Positions 35,896 through 43,364 of a stretch of DNA of 64,000 nucleotides are shown here, in pieces. Every line of letters begins with the position of its first letter. Position 1 is the first letter of the stretch. The stretch is taken from the NCBI GenBank assembly GCA_023400985.1, contig JAEXEN010000038.1, positions 283,336 through 347,335 of the forward strand. The letters run 5' to 3'. The notes beneath the pieces were generated by a model. It made no database searches, was not told the DNA's origin, and saw only the letters and a program-made list of their open reading frames with translations. A program made the position numbers and the translations under genes. This stretch comes from Bacillota bacterium. Lineage in GTDB: Bacteria; Bacillota; Clostridia; Christensenellales; CAG-138.

Positions 35896-36434
35896 ACGCT
35901 GATGAGATCGTGAAGGCGCTACGACGTATTGCGGATCAGGCTACATCAGCATCGCTTAATGCCGTAATTATAAACGGCGCCGCCGACCTGATCAAATCCC
36001 AAGCCGCCGAGATCACCGCCTTTAAGGCTCTCTGCGAAATCACCGAGGACTTGCCTATTTGCGAGGGCTGCGACGGCAAAACCGAGGACGGTGTGCGTAC
36101 TGAGAAATGTGAGTATACCGCCGAACACGACTACTGTTCGCCCAAATGCACGGAGCGCGTTGTTGCGTACATCAAGGAGCATAAGCGCATGAAGCAGGAA
36201 ATCACACGTCTTGCCGAGGCAGAGCGCAGGGAGCGGGCGGCGAATCCAAAAATAATTCCGACCGGCACCAATATGGGAAAGGTTTGTTGCCCGGCATGCG
36301 ACCATGTGTTTTTCCATTGTTACGAGCCGGGCAAATGGAACAAATACCATGAACGCAGAAAATATTGTGAGAATTGTGGACAGAAACTTGAATGGCGCGA
36401 CCCGCAGGAGGCCGGGAAAGGAGAGGCGGAATGA
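35880..36434 (+). CDS. hypothetical phage protein with Cys-rich zinc sites
   Basis: A 184-residue protein. An N-terminal helical part (EIVKALRRIADQ...AADLIKSQAAEI) is followed by CEGC and CSPKC and a C-terminal zinc ribbon (CPACDHVF...CENCGQKLEW). No known family. ATG at 35880 behind AAGGAGG; overlaps the preceding gene by 16 bp. Confidence 0.6.
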   Translation: MAEHMNADEIVKALRRIADQATSASLNAVIINGAADLIKSQAAEITAFKALCEITEDLPICEGCDGKTEDGVRTEKCEYTAEHDYCSPKCTERVVAYIKEHKRMKQEITRLAEAERRERAANPKIIPTGTNMGKVCCPACDHVFFHCYEPGKWNKYHERRKYCENCGQKLEWRDPQEAGKGEAE

Positions 36435-36598
36435 AGAACATATGCCAAGAAGATATACGGAGCCTTATCCAAGAATGGTTTTGCGATTGTACTACGACAA
36501 CGGAAACAGCATTGCTTTATGGCGAACTGTATTGTGAATTGCAACGCGGCCTTGAAGAACGCATGAGCACTTTGGAGGCCGGGGAGGAAAGCAGATGA
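36431..36598 (+). CDS. small hypothetical phage protein
   Basis: A 55-residue acidic helical protein (MKNICQEDIRSLIQEWFCDC...). The ATG at 36431 overlaps the previous stop and a GAGAGG ribosome-binding site precedes it. Function not known. Confidence 0.5.
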   Translation: MKNICQEDIRSLIQEWFCDCTTTTETALLYGELYCELQRGLEERMSTLEAGEESR

Positions 36599-36852
36599 CA
36601 CATGAAGCTCTCGAAAATTGCCCGTCTTGTGGCGGCAGGATTATCCTGTATAGCCGTTGCCGCATTGGTGCAGATCACAACTGTTTTGCACGGTGCGAAA
36701 GATGTAGGACGGAATATCCAATGCCCGAAGCATGGCTGGCTACAAATGGGGCGCGCATATATCCGTCAAGCGCCAAGAAAGCGGAACGGTGCTGGAATCG
36801 CAAGGCCCTAGCTCTTAGGGCCGAGCAGGCCGGGGAGGGTGGACAGGAATGA
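36595..36852 (+). CDS. Lar-like restriction-alleviation/zinc-ribbon protein
   Basis: An 85-residue protein of the Lar-like type: CPSCGG, CERCRTEYPMPEAW and the terminal ERCWNRKAL, corresponding to the CPFCGG...AWNRR layout. Lar of Rac prophage modulates type I restriction, but most family members are untested. Adjacent to methyltransferase genes, an anti-restriction role is plausible. Confidence 0.62.
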   Translation: MTHEALENCPSCGGRIILYSRCRIGADHNCFARCERCRTEYPMPEAWLATNGARIYPSSAKKAERCWNRKALALRAEQAGEGGQE

Positions 36853-37121
36853 TCAATAAGCGTTGGGAAGAATCGGGCGAAAACCATATTCTCTATTTCA
36901 CACCTTTTTACGAAGAACGCGAAGTCGCCCGCATTTGGCAGGATGAGGATGGAGATTGGATGTACTCTTCGGCAGAAACCATGGACGATAACGTGTACTT
37001 GGACGATGCACGCACGCTGGAAGAAGCCAAAAACGAAGCGGACACGAGGGTTAATGCTCATTACGTTGACCAGATAGGTTACTACACGGAGTTGCTTGAG
37101 CGATTTGAAAAGGGAGAATGA
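36849..37121 (+). CDS. hypothetical phage protein
   Basis: A 90-residue acidic protein (MINKRWEESGENHILYFTPF...) with no recognised motif. It overlaps the preceding gene by 4 bp and is followed after 2 bp by the next start. Confidence 0.5.
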   Translation: MINKRWEESGENHILYFTPFYEEREVARIWQDEDGDWMYSSAETMDDNVYLDDARTLEEAKNEADTRVNAHYVDQIGYYTELLERFEKGE

Positions 37122-37123
37122 CC

Positions 37124-37594
37124 ATGAATAACGACCGCATATCCGAGATTCGCGCACGGTATGAGGCGGCAATAAAACACCTTGCAGAACACAAGGCAGG
37201 AAATTGGGAAGCGCACTATGCAAGGGATATGGAACATGCGCTTGCCGAGATCGACAGGCTGACCGAGGCGCTGGAAGCTGCAAAACACGGAACCGTAGAC
37301 TGCGCGAGTGCCGAGCATGAAGTTAATGGGAAATGCCTTGGGTATGGGCGCAGCGAAAACGACGATGAACCATGCGAACAGTGTGCGGCATGTCCTAAAT
37401 GTACTGCATATGAGGCCGAAACGAAAACCATTCAGGAATGGGCGGCGCTGGACGGTATTGTAGTATTAGACCCTGACGGTTTCGACCGTTCCGATCCGTA
37501 TGTATTGGAACGGGAAGTCACAAAAGCGGAGTACCTTGCGGGAATATGGCGTTGCACCATTATGCCGCTTCCCGCCTCGCCGAAAGGAGAATGA
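37124..37594 (+). CDS. hypothetical phage protein with coiled coil and Cys cluster
   Basis: A 156-residue protein. The N-terminal coiled coil (DRISEIRARYEAAIKHLAEH...LAEIDRLTEALEAAK) leads to a Cys cluster (CASAEHEVNGKC, CEQCAACPKC) and an unrecognised C-terminal part. ATG at 37124 lies 8 bases from AAGGGAG; the ATG at 37118 is too close to it. Function unknown. Confidence 0.52.
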   Translation: MNNDRISEIRARYEAAIKHLAEHKAGNWEAHYARDMEHALAEIDRLTEALEAAKHGTVDCASAEHEVNGKCLGYGRSENDDEPCEQCAACPKCTAYEAETKTIQEWAALDGIVVLDPDGFDRSDPYVLEREVTKAEYLAGIWRCTIMPLPASPKGE

Positions 37595-37596
37595 GC

Positions 37597-37920
37597 ATGA
37601 CAACCTTTTTAGAAATAATTGGAGCTGCCGCTTGTCTGGTGATATTTATGTTCCTCATGTCGCTTGGGTTTGTTGGCATCAAGGATGGCGTGTCGCACTT
37701 GAAGCGTAAATACGCCATTAAGCACAGGTTTGATAAGCCGCCGACAGCGAAGTGCTATTGCGTTGACTGTGAATCCTATTCAAAACACAACGGCGCGTGT
37801 CGGACGCATGCGGGATGGTCGGTTGCTGACAGTTGGTTTTGTTGGTCTGCTACGCCTAGAGCAGCCGCGCCGAGGCAGAGGCGGTGCTTGCGGAGACGCG
37901 AAAATGAGTGCGGGGGGTAA
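37597..37920 (+). CDS. hypothetical single-pass membrane protein with Cys motif
   Basis: A 107-residue protein. An N-terminal hydrophobic helix (about 6-28) is followed by CYCVDCESYSKHNGACRTH, a likely metal-binding motif, and a strongly basic tail. ATG at 37597 follows AAGGAG. Function unknown. Confidence 0.5.
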   Translation: MTTFLEIIGAAACLVIFMFLMSLGFVGIKDGVSHLKRKYAIKHRFDKPPTAKCYCVDCESYSKHNGACRTHAGWSVADSWFCWSATPRAAAPRQRRCLRRRENECGG

Positions 37921-38123
37921 TTATCGGGAAGTGCTTTTTGTGCGGGCACTTAATATCAGAGGATGAATGGGATTGTGCATTTGATGATGGCGACTTCTTT
38001 GTTCTTGCCCACGCGCAATGCCTTAACGCAATTCCGCAGTACATAGAAGCGCAAAAGGCAAGAATCGCGTTTCTCGAAAAAATAATGATGCTTAAGCAAG
38101 CAATGGAAGGAGGGCAACCGTGA
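37908..38123 (+). CDS. small phage protein with CxxC
   Basis: A 71-residue protein starting at GTG 37908 inside the end of the preceding gene. It contains CFLCGHLI and a His/Cys pair (HAQC), a possible zinc site, and a helical C terminus. Function unknown. Confidence 0.48.
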   Translation: MRGVIIGKCFLCGHLISEDEWDCAFDDGDFFVLAHAQCLNAIPQYIEAQKARIAFLEKIMMLKQAMEGGQP

Positions 38124-38443
38124 AGCCTATGGGCACGCCGCCACCGAGAAGTGTAGAAACAGATCGGATTAAGCGGCAAATATGGGAGGAGCAGTGTAAC
38201 CAACGGAACAAGCCTACCATTCCAGAAGCGGTGTTAAATGATCAGCTTGGCGCGGAACCTTCGGAGCGAACCGGTAATGATGGTGCAATTTGCTACCAGT
38301 GCGGAGAGCTTTTAATTTATCCGCATATCGCATTTGACAATAAAACGGGGCAGTTTTGGTGCGAGGATTGCGTAAGACAACTATATTCCGATTTGTGCGC
38401 CGCAGAGGCGCCGGAAGGAGGGCATACCGATGAACGAGATTGA
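38120..38443 (+). CDS. hypothetical phage protein with zinc-binding motif
   Basis: A 107-residue protein with a polar N terminus and a metal site (CYQCGELLIYPH...FWCEDC), a treble-clef or LIM-like pattern. It overlaps its neighbours by 4 and 14 bp. Confidence 0.5.
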   Translation: MKPMGTPPPRSVETDRIKRQIWEEQCNQRNKPTIPEAVLNDQLGAEPSERTGNDGAICYQCGELLIYPHIAFDNKTGQFWCEDCVRQLYSDLCAAEAPEGGHTDERD

Positions 38444-38711
38444 ACGTGTTATACGCCTTTATGAAGATGCGGCAAGATGCCCCGCCGATGAATACGCGCA
38501 AATAGTTCTTGCCGCCCTCCGCGAACAGGCAGAGCGGGAGAAGGGGTGCGACCTTTGCAATGGAACCGCACTTGACGGCGTTGGTATACATCACATGTGG
38601 GGAAGTCTGCGCGTTTATTTAGCCTGTGGTGCAGGCAAGGTTCCCGAGGATGAACAATTCACACTATGCCCCCGTTGCGGGCGGCGCAGATTGGAGGTAA
38701 AGCAGGGATGA
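38430..38711 (+). CDS. small phage zinc-finger protein
   Basis: A 93-residue protein with an N-terminal helix, CDLCNGTAL and CPRCGRR (a split four-Cys site). The first 15 residues overlap the end of the previous gene. Function unknown. Confidence 0.5.
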   Translation: MNEIERVIRLYEDAARCPADEYAQIVLAALREQAEREKGCDLCNGTALDGVGIHHMWGSLRVYLACGAGKVPEDEQFTLCPRCGRRRLEVKQG

Positions 38712-38929
38712 ATGAGACGAGACGCAAAATATCGTACAAGGAGTTTGATACGGCGCAAGAGGGATATTGCCTACTGATTACGGGCGGTATGATGTCGCCG
38801 CCTGTTGTAATCGTAGAGCGGCACGATGGGACAATAACGGAGGTTCCGCTCGGGAAGGTGCAATTCCTAGACGCCGATGCGTTTGTACTCGAAAAACGAC
38901 GCAAGGAGGCAAAACAATGGACGGAATAA
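38708..38929 (+). CDS. small hypothetical phage protein
   Basis: A 73-residue basic protein (MNETRRKISYKEFDTAQEGY..., then VPLGKVQFLDAD). ATG at 38708 overlaps the preceding stop. It has no recognised domain. Confidence 0.45.
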   Translation: MNETRRKISYKEFDTAQEGYCLLITGGMMSPPVVIVERHDGTITEVPLGKVQFLDADAFVLEKRRKEAKQWTE

Positions 38930-39546
38930 TGGATAGGCTAACAGGCAGGTCAAAAAACGGCATAGCCTTTTCAAGAGTACCTTTAAACAATAGTTTTTTT
39001 GATGGCGGTCATTATTTTACAGGTTTTGTCGCTGACCGCCTCGCGGCCTATGAGGACACGGGGCTGATGCCGGGGGAAATCACCGAGGCAATAAAGGTAG
39101 CTCGTGGTGGCGTATATGAACACCCAACAATATTCGGCATGCCGTTTGAGGAAGTGCGCGAAATAAGGCTGATTGATGCGAATGCGCTGATCGGATGGAT
39201 AGAAAAGTATATGGAAGAGCGTTATGTTGATGGAATAAAGCTTGCCATTAACCAAATGCACACTATCGATCCATTTAAGCATGGGCGACTGAGCCGCGCC
39301 AAGCCCTATAACCCGCCCCTCACGTTGGACGAACTGCGGTGGATGGACGGGGAACCTATATGGACGGTCACGAGCGGTGTTGAAGGTTCTGGGCGCTGGG
39401 AACTATCCACATGCGAGACGCTTTGTGTTTGTCCGTTGCGCCAAGTATTGCGTTGCGTAACGGCAGACGGAGAGGTAACTGATTACGATTTTGGTAGCTA
39501 CGGCAAAACATGGCTTGCCTACCGCTCCAAGCTGAAGGAGGTTTAA
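38917..39546 (+). CDS. hypothetical phage protein
   Basis: A 209-residue protein that seems to be a mosaic of small phage modules: MDRLTGRSKNGIA...ADRLAAYEDTGLMPGEI, then RLIDANALIGWIEKY, and a C-terminal domain DELRWMDGEPIWTVTSGVEG...YGKTWLAYRSK. These phrases occur as separate early-gene proteins in Bacillota phages. ATG at 38917 follows AAGGAGG. Function unknown. Confidence 0.6.
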   Translation: MDGIMDRLTGRSKNGIAFSRVPLNNSFFDGGHYFTGFVADRLAAYEDTGLMPGEITEAIKVARGGVYEHPTIFGMPFEEVREIRLIDANALIGWIEKYMEERYVDGIKLAINQMHTIDPFKHGRLSRAKPYNPPLTLDELRWMDGEPIWTVTSGVEGSGRWELSTCETLCVCPLRQVLRCVTADGEVTDYDFGSYGKTWLAYRSKLKEV

Positions 39547-39806
39547 TTAAGCGTTTCTGCTTTCTTAGCCTTCAACGCCAAAGTGGTTTTTGCAAGAGCA
39601 GTATCAACATGCGGTTTTAGCGTACTATCCTGCGCAAAGAAAATCAAGGCGCATCTGACGATAAACAGGGTATCAAAGTCTAAGTCGTCGCAATGTATGC
39701 GAGTGAGCGCGTCTTGGATCGATAAGGCAAGTGGCCCCTTGCTTCTGTAAGAAATATCCTGTGCGACTTTTGTTATAGCATTTATTTCATCGAAAGTATA
39801 AAACAT
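39543..39806 (-). CDS. hypothetical small phage protein
   Basis: An 87-residue helical protein encoded opposite to the surrounding genes; its stop overlaps the previous gene's stop by 4 bp. No family is recognised. Its orientation suggests independent control. Confidence 0.4.
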   Translation of the reverse strand: MFYTFDEINAITKVAQDISYRSKGPLALSIQDALTRIHCDDLDFDTLFIVRCALIFFAQDSTLKPHVDTALAKTTLALKAKKAETLN

Positions 39807-39893
39807 AACGTGCCCACCTTATGTAAGTTTTGATAATCGTAACCTTTTTGTGTAGGACATTGCAAATGAAAATAATGGCAAATTGGAGGAAGT

Positions 39894-40031
39894 ATGAGCA
39901 AACAGTGGGAATTTGTTAACGATTACGAATCAAGATGCACGCATTGCAAAGAAAATGCAAACGTAGATCATCCAAGAGAACCGCGATTCTGCTCCAACTG
40001 CGGGGCTAATATGGATGGGGAGGAAATATGA
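39894..40031 (+). CDS. 45-residue zinc-ribbon protein
   Basis: A short ORF with a good ribosome-binding site (TTGGAGG) and a stop overlapping the next start. The peptide carries CTHCKEN and FCSNCGANM, a typical zinc ribbon. Function unknown. Confidence 0.55.
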   Translation: MSKQWEFVNDYESRCTHCKENANVDHPREPRFCSNCGANMDGEEI

Positions 40032-40267
40032 AAGACCAATACGGCTTTGACAGAATGCGCATTGGCAAAGCGGAGGTAATACAGGTAATCCGCGTGTCGG
40101 TGGTGGTGGGAGAGGGAATGCTCAAAGACCCTTGCCGCAATGCAACACAATATTATTCGCTGGATGGCGAATTGCTAGCGATAAGCGACCCGCACGGTGA
40201 ATCGATGGAGGAATTTCAATTTGTAGACGTCCTACAGTTAGAAAAAGAAAAGGAGAATCACCCATGA
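40028..40267 (+). CDS. hypothetical phage protein
   Basis: A 79-residue protein (MKDQYGFDRMRIGKAEVIQVIRV...) with a beta-rich first half; the C terminus reads YYSLDGELLAISDP. No known motif. ATGA overlap on both sides. Confidence 0.5.
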   Translation: MKDQYGFDRMRIGKAEVIQVIRVSVVVGEGMLKDPCRNATQYYSLDGELLAISDPHGESMEEFQFVDVLQLEKEKENHP

Positions 40268-40791
40268 AAACGCATCAAATCCAGATCGGAACTTACATTA
40301 CACTTGAGCATGGATCTGATGAGGAGCGTGAGATTGCATCCGCAAAAAGAATACTCACGAATGCGCTCGCTGATACGCTTGAAGAGAGTGATCTTTTCAT
40401 CATCAAGGAAGCCAAGGGTGAAGTAAAAAAGTTCACGGTCGGTCTTAAACTCGCGATACTCGTTAAAACGCCGCAGCTTGAATGCGACTATGATAAAATG
40501 CCGGTGCCGCCGTGCAATATGTATACGTTAATTGGAGACACTATTGAGCGCCTACGAGTTGAAAAGGTTGACGAAAGAAACATCTGCTGTGCTATAAAAG
40601 GCGTGAAGGGTATGATCAAAGGCCATGTAGTGATATCTAGCGAAGCCTTGGGCGACACCCTGTTTTATAGTATGAAGGACGCAAAAACGGTCAGGGACAA
40701 CGACAAAGCTCTTCTTGCTGGTAAGAATAAGAAAAGGTCATATATGGAGCACAGACGGATTTGCGTAGGAGAAAAAACTAACGAGGGGTGA
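40264..40791 (+). CDS. hypothetical phage protein
   Basis: A 175-residue protein not assigned to a family. A conserved-looking middle part (EVKKFTVGLKLAILVKTPQLECDYDKMPVPPCNM) precedes a basic C terminus. AAGGAG ribosome-binding site present. Confidence 0.5.
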   Translation: MKTHQIQIGTYITLEHGSDEEREIASAKRILTNALADTLEESDLFIIKEAKGEVKKFTVGLKLAILVKTPQLECDYDKMPVPPCNMYTLIGDTIERLRVEKVDERNICCAIKGVKGMIKGHVVISSEALGDTLFYSMKDAKTVRDNDKALLAGKNKKRSYMEHRRICVGEKTNEG

Positions 40792-40795
40792 TACC

Positions 40796-41221
40796 ATGAC
40801 TATCGAACGTCTGGAACAATATAAATCCATCTGCTTAGAAGAAGCGGAATTAAAGAAACGGCTTGCAACTACCGAGGCACGCGCTAACCGCCGCTATCAA
40901 TCCATCACAAGCGCAACGGTGCAAGGGTCATCCCCGTATCTGCCATATCAAAAGCGCACCCTCGCTGTTAGGGGTTATCAGGTGCGGCGGGTAAAACTTG
41001 TAGCTGTGCTGGAAAACCAATATAAGCGCAAGCACCTTGCCGCGTTACAGGAGGCACGCGAGATTGAAGAATGGCTTGATACCGTACAAGATATGAGATT
41101 GAGGCGGCTCGTACGATATCGCTATGTAGAGGGGCTATCTTGGCGGGCAACGGCTACGCGGGTTTACGGGCATCCGTGCGAAGATGCGGCGAGAAAATAC
41201 GTGGAGCGGCATGTTGATTAG
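40796..41221 (+). CDS. phage late transcription activator-like protein (RinA/ArpU or DUF1492 type)
   Basis: A 141-residue helical protein. The C-terminal VRYRYVEGLSWRATATRVYGHPCEDAARKYVERHV is a sigma-70-region-4-like helix-turn-helix, as in DUF1492 and RinA/ArpU regulators that turn on late genes in Bacillota phages. It ends the first early transcript before a strong terminator and sits upstream of the terminase region. Confidence 0.68.
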   Translation: MTIERLEQYKSICLEEAELKKRLATTEARANRRYQSITSATVQGSSPYLPYQKRTLAVRGYQVRRVKLVAVLENQYKRKHLAALQEAREIEEWLDTVQDMRLRRLVRYRYVEGLSWRATATRVYGHPCEDAARKYVERHVD

Positions 41222-41225
41222 GTAA

Positions 41226-41268
41226 CAATGCCCCGTCCTGTTTGTATGCAGGACGGGGCATTGTTATT
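41226..41268. terminator. strong terminator ending the early operon
   Basis: A 15-bp perfect stem (41226-41240 with 41249-41263) around TTTGTATG, followed by TTATT. It separates the sigma-like regulator from the convergent RHH gene and can serve both. Confidence 0.88.
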
Positions 41269-41283
41269 ATGTGGACACGATTA

Positions 41284-41472
41284 TCACGATTCGTCTTTGC
41301 TCATGTCTTCCTGTATGAGCCGGTTGACATAAGCGTTAGTTGTTAATCCGCGCGAGGCAGCATGGGCGCGTACACGCTCCTTTCCGCCATCATCCTTTTT
41401 TATAAGAATCGTTATGCGGTCATAAGTCTTGGCATTATATTCGTTTGACCATTGCGTTTGCGTCTTTTTCAC
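41284..41472 (-). CDS. ribbon-helix-helix (Arc/HicB-like) autoregulator
   Basis: A 62-residue RHH protein: KTYDRITILIKKDDGGKERVRAHAASRGLTTNAYVNRLIQEDM is the beta strand plus two helices of Arc/MetJ-type proteins. The GTG start follows GAGGTG. It diverges from the gene at 41640; both promoters carry versions of CTACGTT in their spacers, so it is the prime candidate for the protein that binds there. Confidence 0.8.
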   Translation of the reverse strand: MKKTQTQWSNEYNAKTYDRITILIKKDDGGKERVRAHAASRGLTTNAYVNRLIQEDMSKDES

Positions 41473-41489
41473 GGAATCACCTCATAATC

Positions 41490-41518
41490 AGGATACCACA
41501 TTGCAAACGTAGTAGCAA
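41490..41518 (-). promoter_or_regulatory. promoter of the RHH gene
   Basis: On the minus strand TTGCTA (41513-41518) and TATCCT (41490-41495) are 17 bp apart. The spacer starts CTACGTT, the half-site found as a full palindrome in the divergent promoter. Confidence 0.6.
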
Positions 41519-41558
41519 GCACCAATAAAAATATTCAAGCTAATTGCTAAATTAGTTG

Positions 41559-41587
41559 TTGACAACTACGTTATAACGTAGTATGAT
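41559..41587 (+). promoter_or_regulatory. rightward promoter with palindromic operator
   Basis: TTGACA (41559-41564) and TATGAT (41582-41587) are spaced by 17 bp. The spacer contains CTACGTTATAACGTAG (41566-41581), a perfect 16-bp palindrome abutting the -10 box. It drives the 41640 gene and those after it. Confidence 0.85.
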
Positions 41588-41639
41588 TGAACCATAGAAA
41601 CAAGCAGCGCCCCACACGGGCGGGAAGGAGCGAGACAAT

Positions 41640-41987
41640 ATGACGTCGCAAGAGTGCAGGGCGCTGATAGCGCAGATCGACACGTTGCTTGACAGCGATA
41701 GCATCAATGACGCGGAGTACGATGCGCTAGACGCTAAGGCCAGAGGCCTCGTTAAGATGCTCCCGGCGCTCGAACGAGCCGAGCGGATCACCAAACTGCC
41801 CCAGATATCACACCGCTTTGTTATTGACGTATGCAGGGGGTTTGCGAGCGGTACGCACATCATCACTAACCGGCAGTATGATGCAATCCACAGTATCGCG
41901 AGATGCACAGATTTTTGTTGCGATGGGTATTTAGTGTCTATCGCGCCGGGGCGTACATTTTGTCATCTCGTCAAGGCAGCAATCTGA
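41640..41987 (+). CDS. hypothetical phage protein
   Basis: A 115-residue protein (MTSQECRALIAQIDTLLDSDSINDAEYDALDAKARGL...), the first half helical. ALE..ERITKLPQISHRF... shows a predicted mixed fold. No known function. It follows a leader with ACACGGGCGGGAAGGAG, similar to that of the next gene. Confidence 0.55.
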   Translation: MTSQECRALIAQIDTLLDSDSINDAEYDALDAKARGLVKMLPALERAERITKLPQISHRFVIDVCRGFASGTHIITNRQYDAIHSIARCTDFCCDGYLVSIAPGRTFCHLVKAAI

Positions 41988-42080
41988 CCCGGACACCTTC
42001 GGGGGCCGCACCGGACAAATCAGCCCCACACCATAAAATCAGCTGCGCTACCGGCTACACGGGCAGGAAGGAGAAGGACA

Positions 42081-42410
42081 ATGAAGCATATCACATATAC
42101 AACCGAACGGGCGATTAATCGCATCAAGCGCATACCTGAATGGGAGCGGACGAACGAACAGAACCTTGCCATATCAATATGGGATAAGATATTTAGCCGC
42201 AACGGATACTACGGAGCCAGCTTGAAAGAACTCGAACAGCATCTCGGTTTCCGGCTTGATAATGCCCTGCAAATCAACGTGTACTACTACACCGGCATTC
42301 ACGGCTTAGAGTACAAAACGCGCGGAAACGTAAGGTATTGCGGCACAAACGACCTATCACACGTTAACGTCAATGACTATAACGCGTGGGTGAAATCAAT
42401 CACAGACTGA
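42081..42410 (+). CDS. hypothetical phage protein
   Basis: A 109-residue protein (MKHITYTTERAINRIKRIPE...ELEQHLGFRLDNALQINVYYYTGIHGLEYKTR). No recognised motif. Its ribosome-binding leader repeats that of the 41640 gene. Confidence 0.52.
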   Translation: MKHITYTTERAINRIKRIPEWERTNEQNLAISIWDKIFSRNGYYGASLKELEQHLGFRLDNALQINVYYYTGIHGLEYKTRGNVRYCGTNDLSHVNVNDYNAWVKSITD

Positions 42411-42440
42411 CCGCCAGCAGAGCGGGGAAAGGAAAGCACT

Positions 42441-42635
42441 ATGAAAATCACCAAGAGAAAGCTTAAAGAAGCAAACTCGCCCGATTTTTGCTTTACATGC
42501 GGTAAGCAATTAAACGAGGGCGACACGATGTACCTGTTGAACCTCGGCGGCAACGCGGGCAGTACGTTTGAACTGTGTCGTGGATGCTTACGGAGGATCC
42601 GCGACGCAGCAGATAAAACGCTGGAGAGTAAATAG
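42441..42635 (+). CDS. small zinc-finger phage protein
   Basis: A 64-residue protein with CFTCGKQLNEGD and ELCRGCLRRI, a four-Cys zinc site. AAAGGAA precedes ATG. Function unknown. Confidence 0.55.
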   Translation: MKITKRKLKEANSPDFCFTCGKQLNEGDTMYLLNLGGNAGSTFELCRGCLRRIRDAADKTLESK

Positions 42636-42680
42636 CGCAGAGTGACGGCCCGAAAGGCCACAAGAAAGGAGGCAAGCCTA

Positions 42681-42758
42681 TTGCGCAAAAATCTTTTAAA
42701 AAAAGCTTTAAAATACCTATTGACAGTCCACGCATTGCGTGGTATACTAAGAGCATAG
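42681..42758 (+). CDS. possible 25-residue cationic leader peptide
   Basis: A TTG start 7 bases after AAAGGAGG opens a short frame rich in Lys and Leu (RKNLLKKALKYLL...). It overlaps the promoter at 42720, so it would be made only from upstream readthrough. It may be chance. Confidence 0.2.
   Translation: MRKNLLKKALKYLLTVHALRGILRA
42720..42748 (+). promoter_or_regulatory. promoter with palindromic operator before 42806 gene
   Basis: TTGACA (42720-42725) and TATACT (42743-42748) are 17 bp apart. The spacer carries CCACGCATTGCGTGG (42728-42742), a perfect 15-bp palindrome touching the -10 box. The architecture is the same as at 27262 and 41559. Confidence 0.82.
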
Positions 42759-42805
42759 AAAGCGACAAGACCTTACCGAAAGGGAGGCGCGCATGGAGGC
42801 GTAAC

Positions 42806-43036
42806 ATGAAGCAAGCTAAGATCGATACACTGGATGCCATCATCGCTGCTTATCCGTTCCCTGAAAATGCCCGCTTCGGGTGGGATATGCCGGTTTTCGA
42901 AAGTGCAGAAAGTCTGCGTCAAACAATCATTGATATGCCAGAGGAGCACATTAACGAAACAGCGTTCGAATCGTTTATCGCTGGATACCCGAAAGCCTAC
43001 GCAGAATTTGTGAAGTTTTGTAACGAGGGCAGATAA
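42806..43036 (+). CDS. small hypothetical phage protein
   Basis: A 76-residue acidic helical protein (MKQAKIDTLDAIIAAYPFPENARFGWDMPVF...). No family known. GGAGG precedes the ATG by 6 bases. It is the first gene behind the operator promoter and is followed 5 bp later by an HTH protein. Confidence 0.52.
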   Translation: MKQAKIDTLDAIIAAYPFPENARFGWDMPVFESAESLRQTIIDMPEEHINETAFESFIAGYPKAYAEFVKFCNEGR

Positions 43037-43041
43037 CCACC

Positions 43042-43212
43042 ATGATCATTCCCGACCGCCTCAAAATCGCCCGCAGCACACTCTCCCAAGCCAAAGCCGC
43101 TGAACAACTCGGTATCCCGCTCCGCACATGGGAAGACTGGGAGCGAGGAGTAAGAACACCGCCAGAGTACGTTGTGGCCATGATCGAAAAGCTGCTTATC
43201 AACGCAGAGTAA
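43042..43212 (+). CDS. small XRE-like HTH regulator
   Basis: A 56-residue protein (MIIPDRLKIARSTLSQAKAAEQ..., then LRTWEDWERGVRTPPEYV), a minimal helix-turn-helix domain of the XRE/Cro type. It is the obvious candidate to bind the CCACGCATTGCGTGG operator ahead of its operon. A terminator begins at its stop codon. Confidence 0.72.
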   Translation: MIIPDRLKIARSTLSQAKAAEQLGIPLRTWEDWERGVRTPPEYVVAMIEKLLINAE

Positions 43213-43239
43213 GCCGGAGCAATCCGGCTTCTTTTTTTT
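43211..43239 (+). terminator. rho-independent terminator
   Basis: AAGCCGGA-GCAA-TCCGGCTT (43211-43230) followed by CTTTTTTTT. It starts at the HTH stop codon and ends the middle operon. Confidence 0.93.
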
Positions 43240-43262
43240 CATATTTTATGATAATGTCCGTT

Positions 43263-43292
43263 TTGTCCGTTTTCACCCATGTATAATATCAT
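43263..43292 (+). promoter_or_regulatory. possible late promoter
   Basis: TTGTCC (43263-43268) and TATCAT (43287-43292) are 18 bp apart; an overlapping TATAAT sits at 43282-43287. It precedes the packaging genes and may depend on the sigma-like activator. Confidence 0.4.
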
Positions 43293-43316
43293 TATGGATA
43301 AGTGCCTAGAGCACGG

Positions 43317-43342
43317 AAGCCCTGCGTTATGCGGGGCTTTTC
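43317..43342 (+). terminator. leader hairpin before the late operon
   Basis: AAGCCCTGC pairs with GCGGGGCTT (one G-U) around GTTAT and is followed by TTCC. It lies between the presumed late promoter and the first late gene, so it may be an attenuator controlled by antitermination. Confidence 0.6.
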
Positions 43343-43364
43343 CTTATGTTCGGAGGTAGTAAGC

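Noticed and set aside
41226..41268. Phage attachment site from the strong palindrome
   Set aside because: It is a perfect hairpin with a T tract between convergent genes and shares no sequence with the tRNA-Pro end.
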